A stretch of 64,000 nt of DNA from Pardosa pseudoannulata (taxonomy: Eukaryota; Arthropoda; Arachnida; Araneae; Lycosidae). This document shows positions 26,501 to 37,978 of the stretch, piece after piece. The stretch is taken from assembly GCA_032207245.1 (NCBI GenBank), contig CM063502.1, positions 119,104,929 to 119,168,928 on the forward strand, written 5' to 3'. A program made the position numbers and the translations under genes. The notes beneath the pieces are model-generated. The model was not told where the DNA came from. It made no database searches and saw only the letters and a list, made by a program, of their open reading frames with translations. The number at the start of each line of letters is the position of its first letter. The first letter of the stretch is position 1.

Positions 26501-26936
26501 TAACAGTAATTTGTGTCTATTCTTTTTAGAACACCTAATTTGTATGAAAAAGGCAGAAAAATTCTAGCTACTTTTAGACAATAAATTTTAAGTGGGAAAG
26601 TTTCATAACCTGTACTGCATACTTTAGAATATTTTAAGAAAGCAGACATCAATGATATATCCGTTATAATACGAGAATCATTTTCGTTCTAATCAGTTAA
26701 GAATACGTATATTCTAATCTAAGTTTAAGAGAGAAATGAACAGGGTTGTTTAATTTAAAAATGGCAATGCTGACTATACTTTATTTCTAATGAATATTAG
26801 TACTATTTTTTAAATTTTAGTTCTAATTTGATAAAGTTTGTAAATGTGTTATACATAAGCACTAAAATTCTTGAAACCACTATGTTCAGTATTTCAAGTT
26901 ATTTAACGTAAATGTTTTATTTATAAAGGACTTTCT
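23530..26936. other. AT-rich DNA with no recognised gene
   Basis: The 82-codon minus frame at 24394-24642 is AT-driven with no motif. No repeats or terminal signatures were identified. Confidence 0.5.
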
Positions 26937-26940
26937 TTAA

Positions 26941-27504
26941 CCCCTTCCGGTAAAATGACGAGTCTAGCTCGTCATTAGTTTTTCTTTCCATACCGCACAA
27001 TGACGAGCTACACTCGTCATGCGATTAAAGTCACTGTTAAATATGATAATTTAGTTAAATTTGTAGTGTACTGAATTTGGTAACACTTTCATCACTTGTG
27101 AAAATCACAAGTCACTATTGCATATTGTTTACTTAGAATTTCTTGGTACAAGTCATTGCCAAATTAATGAGTCAGAATAAAAGAAAACCTACTAAGAAAT
27201 GCCGTGTGTATTACAAGAATCAAATTAAAAGTGAGAATACTTGGCGGTGTAAACAATTAAGAATTCCTTTGCACTTTGTTTTGAAAAGTACCACTAGCTT
27301 GAAGACTATTATCTGTATACTTTATTAATGTTTTGCTTTGATATTTTCTTAATTTTACTGTTTCTGATATTATTTAACACTATGTAAAAAGTGGATTTTA
27401 ATTAAGAATATGTAAGAATTGTAAAATGAAACAAGTTTTTTAAATAAAAATTAAATGGTTATTTCATGCACAGGTTTTCATTATTAAACCATACCGGAAG
27501 GGGT
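26941..27504 (+). mobile_element. piggyBac-type element, internally deleted (copy B)
   Basis: Intact TTAA duplications (26937-26940 and 27505-27508) flank a 564-bp element with tips CCCCTTCCGGTA / TACCGGAAGGGG. Hyphenated palindromes (arms ATGACGAG / CTCGTCAT) lie at 26955-26975 and 27000-27020, next to the left tip. It is the reverse-oriented relative of 22024-22591, about 4.3 kb away, and similar along its full length. The shared structure, including the retained coding end, shows both derive from one deletion derivative that amplified. Confidence 0.9.
27143..27328 (+). pseudogene. piggyBac transposase C-terminal Cys-rich domain, remnant in copy B
   Basis: The 61-codon frame contains KKCRVYYKNQIKSENTWRC. 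Compared with copy A the second Cys is Tyr (CRVY), and CKQL replaces CKQF, so two zinc-ligand positions are lost. The shifted frame downstream again supplies the LCFEKYH-like end. Both copies share the same frameshift position, so the break predates their separation. It is non-functional. Confidence 0.75.
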
Positions 27505-28049
27505 TAACAAAAGAAGACTAACGATTTTTGTTCGTTTCTGATTTTCTTGAATTGCATTCATTAAAAATACTGAGGTATTTTTTAAATTTAAGATATGTTG
27601 AATTTTATTTATTGATTTTATATAACGTATGGAATATTACTGGAATTAGCAATCATATGCTAATTTCTTTATCTTAAATCAATTAGAGGAGAAACTCAAA
27701 TTCCATTGTCTTTTACTATACAATTGAATTTAAATGTTTCATAAAATTTAATTTGGAAGGTACCTATGGACAATATTGAAGACATGGACCACAGAAGATA
27801 TGAATTTCCACATACTATGCAAGATAAAAATTTACGCACAGTATTGTGTAGATGGCTTTAAAGCAATGATTGAGGCAAAAATGTCAATGCTAGGAAAGGA
27901 ATAATTTCAAAAGCTAAAAAAAAATAACTTTAAAATTTGATATTTTATTTAAATGAACAATTGACTTTACTTTCTTGAATCTACTTCAAATTTTATTCTA
28001 AAACAAAAAAAAATACTCTAAAATAAATTCTTTTTTGAACGTGTGCCTG

Positions 28050-28735
28050 TGTCACCTTAAATTTATAAATTCTTCATTTATCTCCAGGAGAGAGCTTGAG
28101 AAAAATCATATCATTGAAGAAAAAAAAACCTAAGCTATTGTCGAAAAGAATACAAGAAAATTTTCCATTTCAGATATAATCTAAAAACTCTTCTTCACCA
28201 TTCAGAACTAATTCCTATACATAGATTACGCTCAGAAAACAAAGCAGGTATCATATTTCAAATTCAAAATCAATTTTTCGAAATTATAGGAAAATTTGCT
28301 TTATTCTAAATAATTAAAAATATGTAACAATTTCTAAATCGTAAAATTTAAAAAGGGATAAATGTATAGGGATTTTTTTCTATTGAAAAGTTAAAATTTT
28401 CAACATAGAAACTACTTTTTCATTAATATTAGTAATATAATAATTTTACTTTTATAAAATTTCAAATGATTTGTCAAAATTTTAGAATTTATAAACTAAT
28501 CACGATTTCTCTAGGGACAGATCTTGAGAAAAATTCGTACTATATAAACAAAACATTGTAAGTCATTACTGAAAAAGAAAGAAATTTTACTATTTCAAGT
28601 AAAATCTAAACTTTATTTTCATCAGCATTCAGAACAAATTCCTATACATAGATTACTCCCCAAAAAGCAACGAAGCAGGTGTAGCATTTCACGTTCAAAA
28701 ACCATTTTTTTTTTCGGATAAAAAAAATACTTTTG
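28050..28735. repeat. diverged tandem duplication, unit about 430 bp
   Basis: Landmarks repeat about 430 bases apart: CTTGAGAAAAAT.C (about 28092 and 28522), ATTCAGAAC.AATTCCTATAC with ATAGATTAC, and AAGCAGGT.T..CATTTCA. The copies differ by substitutions and indels. No conserved open frame was found. Confidence 0.75.
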
Positions 28736-28739
28736 ACGA

Positions 28740-30326
28740 GAGTTTTGAAAGAGGAAAGAGACGAATCAATAAGGCAGCAAATCTTTCATTATCACGATCT
28801 AAAATCATCTTCAAAATATAACCAAAAAGAAAAATACACAGATCGAAATATTGAAAAGGGAGAAATAAAATCGGTATTGAAAATAGTAACTTGACATGTG
28901 TAAAATATTGTTTTTAAATGAACTCTTCAAAAACTGCGCAAAATATTTTTCAAAAATTTACAAGCAGAATAAGAAAACAAAATTAAGCAAAGGAGAATTT
29001 TTCAACGATGGGGATTTGAGTACAATAGCCACAAGAGTACGCAAGTGACAAAAGAACTAAAGTCAACATGCTGAAAAATGCAAGAAATTATTCTAAGAAG
29101 ATTAAGCTGGAAAGAGTTTTATATTTATCGGAAAAATTAGAATGTTGAAGGTAGAAATACTTTGTTTTTGAATACCGCATAAAATAAAAACATTATTGGA
29201 TAATTATATACATTTTATTTTGTTCGCAACAAAATGTATTATAAAAATGTAATCGACTTTAGTAGCAATTTAACTTAGTCTCTGGGTAATTTTGATAAGA
29301 TTACACAGCAAAAAAATAACTATGTATTTCATAGATGCATTTAAAAATATATCATTTAAATGCAGTATTTTAGGTCCAAAATACAGCTTTACGATTAAAC
29401 ATGATTTGATTTTGACTTTACAGTGAAATATATTTGATTATGATCTTTTAAAAAGAATTACAAAATAAGTTAATTAAATAGGACCGATAATTTTATTTAC
29501 AGAGGTTTTAAGACTAAAAGTTTATGTTTTCAGGAAATGTGTTAACTGCAATATGTAAACTGAATAACTGAAACAGTCTACAAAGTAAAGTCGGATTCAT
29601 TATACAATGCTTGAGACTTAAATAAAAAGCCCCTATTTCCCCAGGGATATGTAGGGATTCCTAGAAAAAGTAGTTTATTTTTTTAAGCAATGCGAGATCA
29701 TTGTATCTTACAATACGATTTTCTACTCATCCATACGGAAGGAGTTACCTACACACACTTAAAATAATTTATTTCGTTAAATGAGACTTTCTACAGGATG
29801 CCTACCTTCATAAGTCTAAGGAGGAGTTCGGCATGATATAAAAGAAATCCCTCAATTTAGATCATGGGATATTTTTCATCATATTCAAGTATGTCTGACT
29901 TGCCATTTTCCGCCAAAGAGGACATTCTCATCTAAAGTTTTTTATTCTGCATGCTTTCTGCTAATCCTGGGAGATGCTTATATTAATCAGTGCTGAAACA
30001 CTGTAGCCCGGGTATCAAGCTATTATTACCAAGAAATGGCAGCATTTCTGCCTCTTTGTGAAAGTTGTCAACTACCGTTGACAACACACACACCTTGAGA
30101 TGAGATGCAACTGTATTTGTTCGTCACTGATGACAAATGAATTTGTAGAGGATTTAAAAAAAAAAATTGTATATTTAAAGAACTTCACCACAGCTGCCTG
30201 AATTTCATCGGAATATCGTTCGAACCTATTTTGCACCCCTGGTATTTGATGAAAATAAAAAACTTAGTTTTTAAGGATATTTTTCACTCATTTTATTTTC
30301 AAAAGCCTAATTCTAAGACTGTTTCG
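28740..30326. other. AT-rich DNA, slightly GC-richer at 29.8-30.1 kb
   Basis: No gene was supported. The patch at 29.8-30.1 kb includes a small hyphenated palindrome (TTGTCAAC-TACC-GTTGACAA near 30066) but no frame longer than about 20 codons with splice support. Confidence 0.45.
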
Positions 30327-30330
30327 TTAA

Positions 30331-30532
30331 CCCTTAATTTGGCTAAGTCTGGCCGGTACATGTATATTTATAACTACTATATAACATAATTATCAGTGTT
30401 TGCCACAGCGGAGATAATCTCAAAAATGGAAAATGATATATTTGTTGTTTATTTTACAGAGATCCTAATCTCTATACAGACATGGGAAAATAAATTAAAA
30501 AATATTTGAAAAACATCTTGTCAAATTAAGGG
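30331..30532 (+). mobile_element. TTAA-flanked MITE, 200-215 bp family
   Basis: TTAA at 30327-30330 and 30533-30536 flank tips CCCTTAATTTGG and CAAATTAAGGG (inverted). The body contains the family block around CTAAGTCTGGC, ACATGTATATTTATAACTAC and the CTTGTCAAATTAAGGG end. It shows high similarity to the copies at 1-110, 50009-50223 (reverse orientation) and 56030-56244. It has no coding capacity. Confidence 0.88.
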
Positions 30533-30536
30533 TTAA

Positions 30537-31723
30537 GGAGTAACTAGTTGACTAGTGGTCACGGATGTATTTTTAGAAAATAGGCGAAGAGACAAATGTA
30601 CTTAAAATAACTTTACATAACGCTATTAAAAATGACTGCCTTGTTACTTACTCCACTTTTAACTTTCTAAAATATATACTTTTTAATCCCCTTGAAACTA
30701 CTTCTGAAGAGCTATTTAACGTTTAGTTTAAATTTAATTTAGATACACTCTAAAAAAACTCATTTGAAACTATACTTTATTTTTAAATTGTAAAAAAAAT
30801 AAAAAAGTTCAAAGTAAATAATGTGTGAATGAAGTCTTCTTCTAATACTGAAGATTTTAAAGTTATTTAAAGAGGAAAAATTGATTACTTTTCTATAGCT
30901 TTCGCTCTTTATCGTTTAGAGCTTGACAAAAAGGAAAAGAAATACAAAAAGATCCAAAGTGATTTCGTAAAATTTGTAAAAGAAGCTTTTAAAAAAATAT
31001 CGGCAGTGAAGAAAGTTGCAACGAGCTTAAGTTAGATTAGTTAGGAGAGACTTATATTTGTCAATCCAGATTCTTAAAAAAAAATGTTTAAAAAATTGTT
31101 TAAAATTAATCTTCTAGAAATGGAAAAAGAAACTCCAAGACAGTATCTTCAATAAATTGGACAAGATAAAACTATCTTACGAAAGAGACGCTATTTCAAA
31201 CGCTACCAATTTATTAAACAGTGCCGTGAAAATGATTGCGTGCGAAATTCTCAATGATTGGGAAGCCTTTATGAGAAACATTTGTTCAGGAATTTTTTCT
31301 GCTTGATATATTAACATGCAACCTGATAATGATCATTCTAGAGTCATTTTAAAATTTAAGTTGGCTAAAACTTTTCGTATGTGAAATTGTTTGTGTAAAC
31401 AGCTAGCCTATTTAATACTTAAGTTTTTGGAGGGTTGCCTATTAAAATTAAAAATAAGCGTTCTTTCTAATTTGATGTTTCTATGGAAATATTAAAAATA
31501 AATCTTATAACTATTTGTTTCATGTAAGCAATATAAAATGTTTTAAACTGAAAGAAAATCGGTGAATACTTATATAAATCTAATTGACAGTTGTGCCCCA
31601 TGAAATTAAAGACACTGAAATAACAGTTTGTAAAAGCTTATTTAGGTAACTTGTAGACAAAAAATATATTGGTGTTTTATGGCATACGTACACAACAGTT
31701 ACACAAATTACATTCACAGGCAG
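30537..31723. other. AT-rich DNA with no recognised gene
   Basis: No open frame, repeat or splice pair rises above background. Confidence 0.5.
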
Positions 31724-31794
31724 ATTAGATTGGAGTGCTACGGTCTACTTTTTTTGCAACACGAAGGGCAGTGAGACCGAGGACTACTGCTTAA
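31724..31794 (-). mobile_element. SINE, 3' part, interrupted by a TTAA element
   Basis: This is the 3' body of a minus-strand SINE: GGAGTGCTACGGTCTAC, a T-run, CACGAAGGGCAGTGAGACCG, ACTACTGC, TTAA. It continues at 32348 with AAGCCGATTCCAAACGGC. The junction falls exactly in the family sequence CTGCTTAAAGCC, which is intact at 34652-34790. The two pieces are therefore one SINE split by the element at 31795-32347. Confidence 0.75.
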
Positions 31795-32347
31795 CCCTTT
31801 GAAGTTCATAACTAGAAATGCTTGGACATTTAAAGAAAATCGTTTATAATATTACCTATGAACCTTAAAAATGTGAAAATTAATGAAAACAAGTATATCA
31901 GGAGTTGTAGATGTGAGCAGTAGTTTAATTGTAAAACCCTCTCCCTGTACGGCTTAAAAGTAATACTTCCATAAAATTTAAATTATATTGGAAAAATAAT
32001 GAATAATTATCATTAATATTATGCAATAAATAAATATATAAACCATTTATAAGTGTTGTTTCATGTAAGTACTTTTATTTGGGAATATAAAACACGAAAA
32101 ATATAATTCCTGATTGTTTCAAGCAAAACAAGTTAAAAAGTTTATATTTGAAAGCGAAAAATAAATTATGTAATTTGCTAACATCTATAGATAGTTGTCA
32201 ACTAACATCTATAGATAACATCTATAGATAGTTTGATAAGTGTCAAAAAAGTAGAAAATCTAAAAAGTCATTCATATATTTTTAAACAGAAGAGGAAAAA
32301 TAATTCTAACAGCTAGTTTCGCTGCGAAACCACTGTCCTTTAAAGGG
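31795..32347. mobile_element. TTAA element inserted inside a SINE
   Basis: It is 553 bp, flanked by TTAA at 31791-31794 and 32348-32351. The tips are CCCTTTGAAG and, inverted, CCCTTTAAAG. Just inside the right tip is the palindrome GTTTCG-CTG-CGAAAC (32316-32330). A small internal tandem of AACATCTATAGAT units lies at 32180-32230. No transposase frame is present. The precise TTAA duplication within a known SINE sequence is direct evidence of transposition. Confidence 0.85.
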
Positions 32348-32460
32348 TTAAAGCCGATTCCAAACGGCTACAAACATCCATGCCACAGTGAGACTCGAAC
32401 CCACGAACTCTGGTACCGAAGTTCAGAGTCTTAACCGTTTGGTCATTCACAGACGGAAAC
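32348..32460 (-). mobile_element. SINE, 5' tRNA-like head, rest of the split copy
   Basis: On the minus strand the head ends with a B box, GGGTTCGAGTCTC, preceded by an A-box-like stretch around ATGACCAAACGGTTAAG. The order A box, B box, then body is that of a tRNA-derived SINE with an internal Pol III promoter. Together with 31724-31794 this is the best-preserved full-length member in minus orientation. Confidence 0.7.
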
Positions 32461-33700
32461 TTCGAGTAATCATAGGAAACAAACTCCCTTTGAAGTTCCT
32501 AGACTCAGATTGAGTTAAAATATCATTTAAAGGTGGATTTAAATATAAAAAATAATTTCTCTTTCACTGTACATTGGTAATAAAGAAAACAGACCATCCA
32601 GGATGCAAATAAACATTGTGTGTATTTTTTTATTAGATTGCATATATGTCTATATAAAGCCCCTGATAGACATTTAGTATAATTTTATACAATTTAACAC
32701 TTTAGAAGTCTTTCTAATGATATACTCTTAAAGTAAACAATATTAGAAAATAAGAAATTGCTTAATAAAATAATTTTAATTAGATAGTGAACTAGAAGAC
32801 ATACTAATAGATCAGAAAATCATAAATGATAAAGATAAAAGTATAATTCAATACAATATAACACAGAATATTTTAAATTTCATTCTTATCTGTGTCGTTT
32901 AAAATTCATTAAAAATATTGAACTTTGAGTCTGAACTTTGACCTGAGCAAGTGCCCCTTTAAACCTTGTTGGTAATACCACACCGAAGCCATCTAACATT
33001 AAAACTTAAAAATTTGGACAAATATAGTCAGAGTTTAGGAATTAAAAAAAAAATAAAAACATTTGTGCTTATTCAAGGTGAATAATTTTACTGCTTTCTG
33101 AAATGTTTACGTAGAGAACATTTTATTGGCAACAAAACCCCAACATTTACCCAATGTTAACAATCGCAAATTAGACGTATTCAGCTTCAACATAGAAAAT
33201 TCGGATATTACAACATTGGGGAACAAATATAAGAAATTTCTCAAACTAAAAACAATCCACCCTAGTGTAAATTTAATTAATGTTTACATTATAATTTGAA
33301 AATATCAAAAAGACGAATTCCTTAAGGAATTAATTTCTTTTACATATTTAAAGAAAGCATCTTAATATACTTTCATTACATTTGTATAAAACTTTCAGCA
33401 ATGGCTTCTTTATGTGTATCATCAAATTAGATCATTTCTTTAAACATTATTGTGTTATGAAGGTTTCCCACACATTACTCTGTAATTTTAAATAATTTGA
33501 TTTATTTATTACCTCCATTTTATTCATGGATTACACCACGCAAATTATATTTAATTACTTGCGTAGTTATATTTAACTGGATTAACTTTTTAAATTCCGC
33601 TTTAAAATTTACCTCTTTATATTTCTTTTATCTATAGCTTAATTTTGATAAGAAAATATAAATATTCATTAATTTTATTATAACTAAAATTGTTAGACTT
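32461..33700. other. AT-rich DNA with no recognised gene
   Basis: Nothing is supported here. A 16-bp perfect palindrome at 33316-33331 is of a length expected by chance in AT-rich DNA. Confidence 0.5.
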
Positions 33701-33724
33701 CATTGCCATAAACTAATGTAACAT

Positions 33725-33779
33725 TGAAATCCGGGCGGACTTTCCGAACGATGCATCAAGAAGCCTTACACCCTCGGGT
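33725..33779 (+). other. possible exon end with GTAAGT donor
   Basis: A GC-richer stretch ends in CCCTCGG followed by GTAAGTGG, a strong donor. One frame reads MHQEALHPR up to the donor from an ATG at 33752. Another frame is open from about 33722. No good acceptor lies immediately upstream, so this could be a first exon or chance. It is on the strand opposite the other candidate exons. Confidence 0.2.
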
Positions 33780-34651
33780 AAGTGGAGATTTTTCCCTTAG
33801 GTGCTCAATACAGTTCTCAATCACGCGGAGATTTGCTATCAATTACGGTAATTTCCTTTAGCGTCCCAGACTTTCTAAAACTGTGTTTGTGCTCTTTGAA
33901 CGAGGGCTTATTTTCACCGAAAAAATACAAATACAAATATTACAGATATTTAATACCAGTTTCAATTCTTATAAAATTAATTATCTAAAATTGGGATAAA
34001 ATATAGAACGGTTAATATAGAAATTTTTTAACACAATTGTTTTATGATCTAAGATTTAAAAATTTATTCTCAAATAAGCCTATATTTTTAGTGTGCATAT
34101 AATTGTAATATCTATAGAATCAATTAAGAAAATTCATATAATTAAAGATTTAGGTTATTTATATAATGACTAATTTAAGTTATAAATTAATTCTACTTAT
34201 TTTTAAGTTTGCGTGAGTTTCTTAAGTTATGCTTAAAAGACATATTAATTCAGTTTACGGAATGAAGTTTTGAGATCTGTTTAGTCTGTAGGCTATAATT
34301 TGCATTCCAAATTAGGTTACCGTGCAGAACGTAATATAACGTTAAAATTATTTTTCGAGATTTATTTTGTATTAATTGTCCTACTTTTCCATTAGAATCA
34401 ATTACGCCCAATTATTTTATTTCCTAAGATGGGTAAGATATCTTAATTGTCTCACAAATTTTTGTATAATTATATAAAGTATTGAAAGCATTATGGTCTA
34501 TCGAAACATACAAGGTAATACGAGAAAAGATGAACCAGCTGGTGAGATAGACTGGTATCATATTTGAACCAGTCATTAGATGGTAAGTGTGATGGTGATT
34601 CCCTTTTTTTTTTAAATGGTGGAAGGAAATGTACAATTTAACTATACTGCA

Positions 34652-34790
34652 TGCTTTCTGTTTTGCTTACGGTCTATTGCTTTGCTACATGATGGCTAAT
34701 GAGACCTACTGCTTAAAGCCTATTCGAAACGACTACAAATATCTATGTCAGCAGTGGGATTCGAACCCACAGACTCCGGTAATAAATTCA
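34652..34790 (-). mobile_element. tRNA-headed SINE, nearly intact body and B box
   Basis: Landmarks appear in order: CGGTCTATTGCTTTGCTAC, ATGATGGCTAATGAGACCTAC, TGCTTAAAGCCTATTCGAAAC, ATCTATGTCAGCAGTGGG and ATTCGAACCCAC. The last is the inverse of a canonical B box (GTGGGTTCGAATCCC). It gives the uninterrupted pre-insertion sequence for the split copy at 31724/32460. Confidence 0.75.
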
Positions 34791-34799
34791 ACCCCATTC

Positions 34800-36690
34800 T
34801 ATTATTTTTTTTCTTTTATTATATTAAAAACCTTCGTAATATAAATAAGAGTCAAATGCTTTTGTGTTACTTGAATCGTAAGCTGATACAAAAGTACTAT
34901 ATTTTTGACCTAACGTTTTCCATTAATTACACAAAACATTCCATTCGACTGTTCCAGTAATCTGTACTTGTGCTAAGCCAAAATAGGCATCCTGATTGCC
35001 TGAACCATCTCTCCTAGATGGCAGTGAGATGAAATAAATTATTGTGAACTCAATACCGAGCATATTCTCTGCCCTTATGTCTGATAATTTTTCTTTTAAA
35101 TAAAAATTTTGCTTTTTTTTCTATTACGAAAGTTTTTAAATTTATAATACGGTAGTGACACTGTTTCCTAATTGTAAATTAGTATTTTAAGTTCTACATT
35201 ACATAATTTTGCACAGTACAAATTTGTTTCTATAGTTAACAAATAGAAGTCTTTTAGTTTGATTTTGAATAATTTAAAAAATATTGGATAGGCAATATAC
35301 TAAACAAGAATCATCAATAATACATAATGTAAGAAAGAGCTCTAAACAAAATGTACAAGTGGCTACAGAACAAATCAACCGTCTTACTGAACAATTCAAT
35401 AATCAATTTGTATATTACGCCAATTGTTTTTTCATATACTGGGTAATATTTTCTTTGCGTGACATTAAATCGCGCTGTATTAAGACACATTAAAATTATG
35501 TTGGAATTAGTCTAAATTCTCCAGTGTTCAATAAAAAGAACACTTTTAAAAAGATTTTAGAAGAAATTTATATAGGAGCGAATAGATGTAAAAAAAAATG
35601 CAGTTCATAACAAAACAAATGCAAGATTAGGATTCAGTGATAATTCCACTTATAACATACAATTAGACTAATCAGTAATTTAAAACTATGTTTATAGCAT
35701 TTTATTCAAACTTGCACTGATTAGGTTAAAATTCAGGAAAAAAATTTATAAAAAAACTTTCAAACTCAGTCGCACTGAGTAACATTTAATATACTCTTTT
35801 CATAAATGCAGAAAAGCCTTAAATTTTATGAATAGTACGCGCTCAATCATTTAAAGTGTATAAAAGCGAAAAACTGAGATCCACTAACTAAAAAATCTAT
35901 ACAAATTAAAAGATTAAAGATTCAAATTATGTTCTAAAATTCTTATTAAAATATGCTTAGTTAGTTCAACTTAAGCAATATTTTATTACTTCCAAATTTA
36001 AACATTTAATTGAAAGCCATTCAGAGTTTGCAAACGTTTAATTTTGATTGACTCTAAGGTCAATGTCTTGTTACTAGGAAATTAATTATCCCAGAATGGA
36101 TTGCTAAAGTCAAAGTGAGACTAATTTGCAAACTGTTTCAAAACACCAGCAATCAAACTATTAGCTATAATACCACAATTTTTTAGTTTACATGCATAGA
36201 AATTTATAAGTTCGAGCAAATTCTTTAATAGTAATACAAAGTGACTATGAACTTTTAAATCTAATATTTTTAAAAATAAATCACTTTAGAAATTTAATGA
36301 TCATTTGTAACATAAGCAAGAGGTTAAAACTAAGGGAAAATTTAAACAAAAAATTAATTTTTGCTTCAAAAGCAGTTTTAAATGAAAATCCTCAACGCGT
36401 ATCCTATTGTAAATAATACGACCATTTTTATAGGATACCTTCTAAACCAAAAAATAAAATTCAGTTGTTATTGTAAGCATTCAAGGGAAAAAACAATAGT
36501 GAACAGATTTTGCCTATCGTTTTATTTAACTATCTTATATGCTACAATTTGATTAGTTGAAATAATTCAAATCGTTCCAGTCAGATATTCAACCGAGTGT
36601 TTCACATGTTTAAGAAATATAAATATTTGTTTTTTTTAAAAAGTTAATTTATTGTATGTAATTTAATAAGATACTGAATTTCTCCCATCA
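34800..36690. other. AT-rich DNA with no recognised gene
   Basis: The 69-codon plus frame at 35284-35493 (Gln- and Asn-rich) shows no family motif and is treated as chance. No repeats were identified. Confidence 0.45.
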
Positions 36691-36721
36691 AAATGCCCAC
36701 TGTCGCCTTAAAAATCGTTGG

Positions 36722-36765
36722 ATTGGGTTGTTTGCATGAGGGCTAAAATAATTGGTCTTGAAGGA
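36722..36765 (-). mobile_element. possible short SINE fragment
   Basis: GGGTTGTTTGCATGAGGGCTAA followed by AATAATTGG resembles the SINE body segment TTTGC..ACGAGGGCTAAT..GACCGG. Only about 40 bases align, so this is tentative. The adjacent 36691-36710 carries a TTAA-ended motif shared with two other places in the window. Confidence 0.3.
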
Positions 36766-36864
36766 TTTCAAAAATTGGCCAAAAATGATCTGATTCGGTG
36801 TAATAACACGTGTAACTCATATTAATACTGTATGGGAAAATAGAATAAACTATTTTTAATAAAA

Positions 36865-37500
36865 CCTCATGCTTGTGAAAGTCACATTCTACCATCAACT
36901 ATCCCATCAACAAAAACATACATATTCGGAAGATTATTTTGAAATATATATAAACCAAAATGTTGTTCCTTTATATATTGTTTCAAAGTTTTCACACCAA
37001 TTTATCCAACAAAATAACAAATTCGAAAATATTCAAATGCTCTGTAACAGAATATCACTCGAAAGGTGAAAGCTACCAAGAAGCTGAGAATCATGCATAT
37101 TCAACGAAGCGAAAAGTTGTACATCCCATGGTGGGAGCGCTTAAAACTGCAGCGTATTGACAAATCTCAAGTTTTAAAAACATATCTTAAGCTATTCACA
37201 TCCCGTGACAAGAGATCAAAATTAACACTTGCGGCTGAAAAGAAAGCTCCTCCCTTGTATACGGAAGTGAATAACCGACTTATTACAAAACAACTGCCGC
37301 TATTGTCTTCATCAATGGGAAACGTCGTAACATTCATCAGCACGAAATTGGGAATCACAGCATGGGGTGTGGACGCAAAACCTTAAAAGCTATTTTTTAC
37401 ACAATGAAGATAACACACTGGATCATGCAGTTGCTAAAATTCGTGATTTCGGAGAAAGCTACGAAAATGTTGAGAAAGACGAATGACATGTTTAAGTTGT
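36865..37500 (+). pseudogene. degenerate coding-like segment, family unknown
   Basis: Open frames succeed and overlap one another on the plus strand: 36869-37069, 36960-37160 and 37066-37386 (106 codons). A short open run ending FGESYENVEKDE then stops near 37484. GC is clearly raised from about 37060. The switching of frames over 600 bases is what a frameshifted, decaying coding sequence looks like. I cannot match any stretch to a known family, and no terminal repeats or poly-A tail were seen. It may be a processed pseudogene or a transposon fragment. Confidence 0.3.
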
Positions 37501-37939
37501 AGAGGAATATATTTCTGAGAACATAAAGGATTATTTTATTCGGGGTAATTCTACTTTTACACCAAATCTCTAACAGTAACAGTCTAAGTGTGACAGTATT
37601 TCAATATAAAATGAGTAATCAGAGTATTTAATATGATTTCATTAATATTAACTATAAAGTGTAATTATTAAACATTTTAAGGTTTTATCAATTAAGGTTT
37701 TTTTTTACGTATGCAATTTAAGATTATCAGTTAAGTTTAAGCTTTACATAAAGTTTAAATAAGGGTAACTAATAAACTCCCATTTAGGAAATCTTTTCTC
37801 ACTTTATTTGTTCAATTTTTTACAAAACCTTTTCTAGAACTTATATACAACAAAAGCTGAATAATTAAGATTAATTATATTTTAAGAAAATGGAGAAAAA
37901 ATACATTTGGAATATCAGATATAGTCATTCATGATAAGT

Positions 37940-37978
<39 letters not shown>

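Noticed and set aside
33316..33331. Perfect 16-bp palindrome (and another at 18925-18940)
   Set aside because: Several palindromes of this length are expected by chance in 64 kb of DNA this AT-rich.
34629..34960. Two overlapping 71-codon plus-strand frames
   Set aside because: Both run through the SINE at 34652-34790, in antisense to it, and then into AT-rich sequence. There is no independent coding signal.
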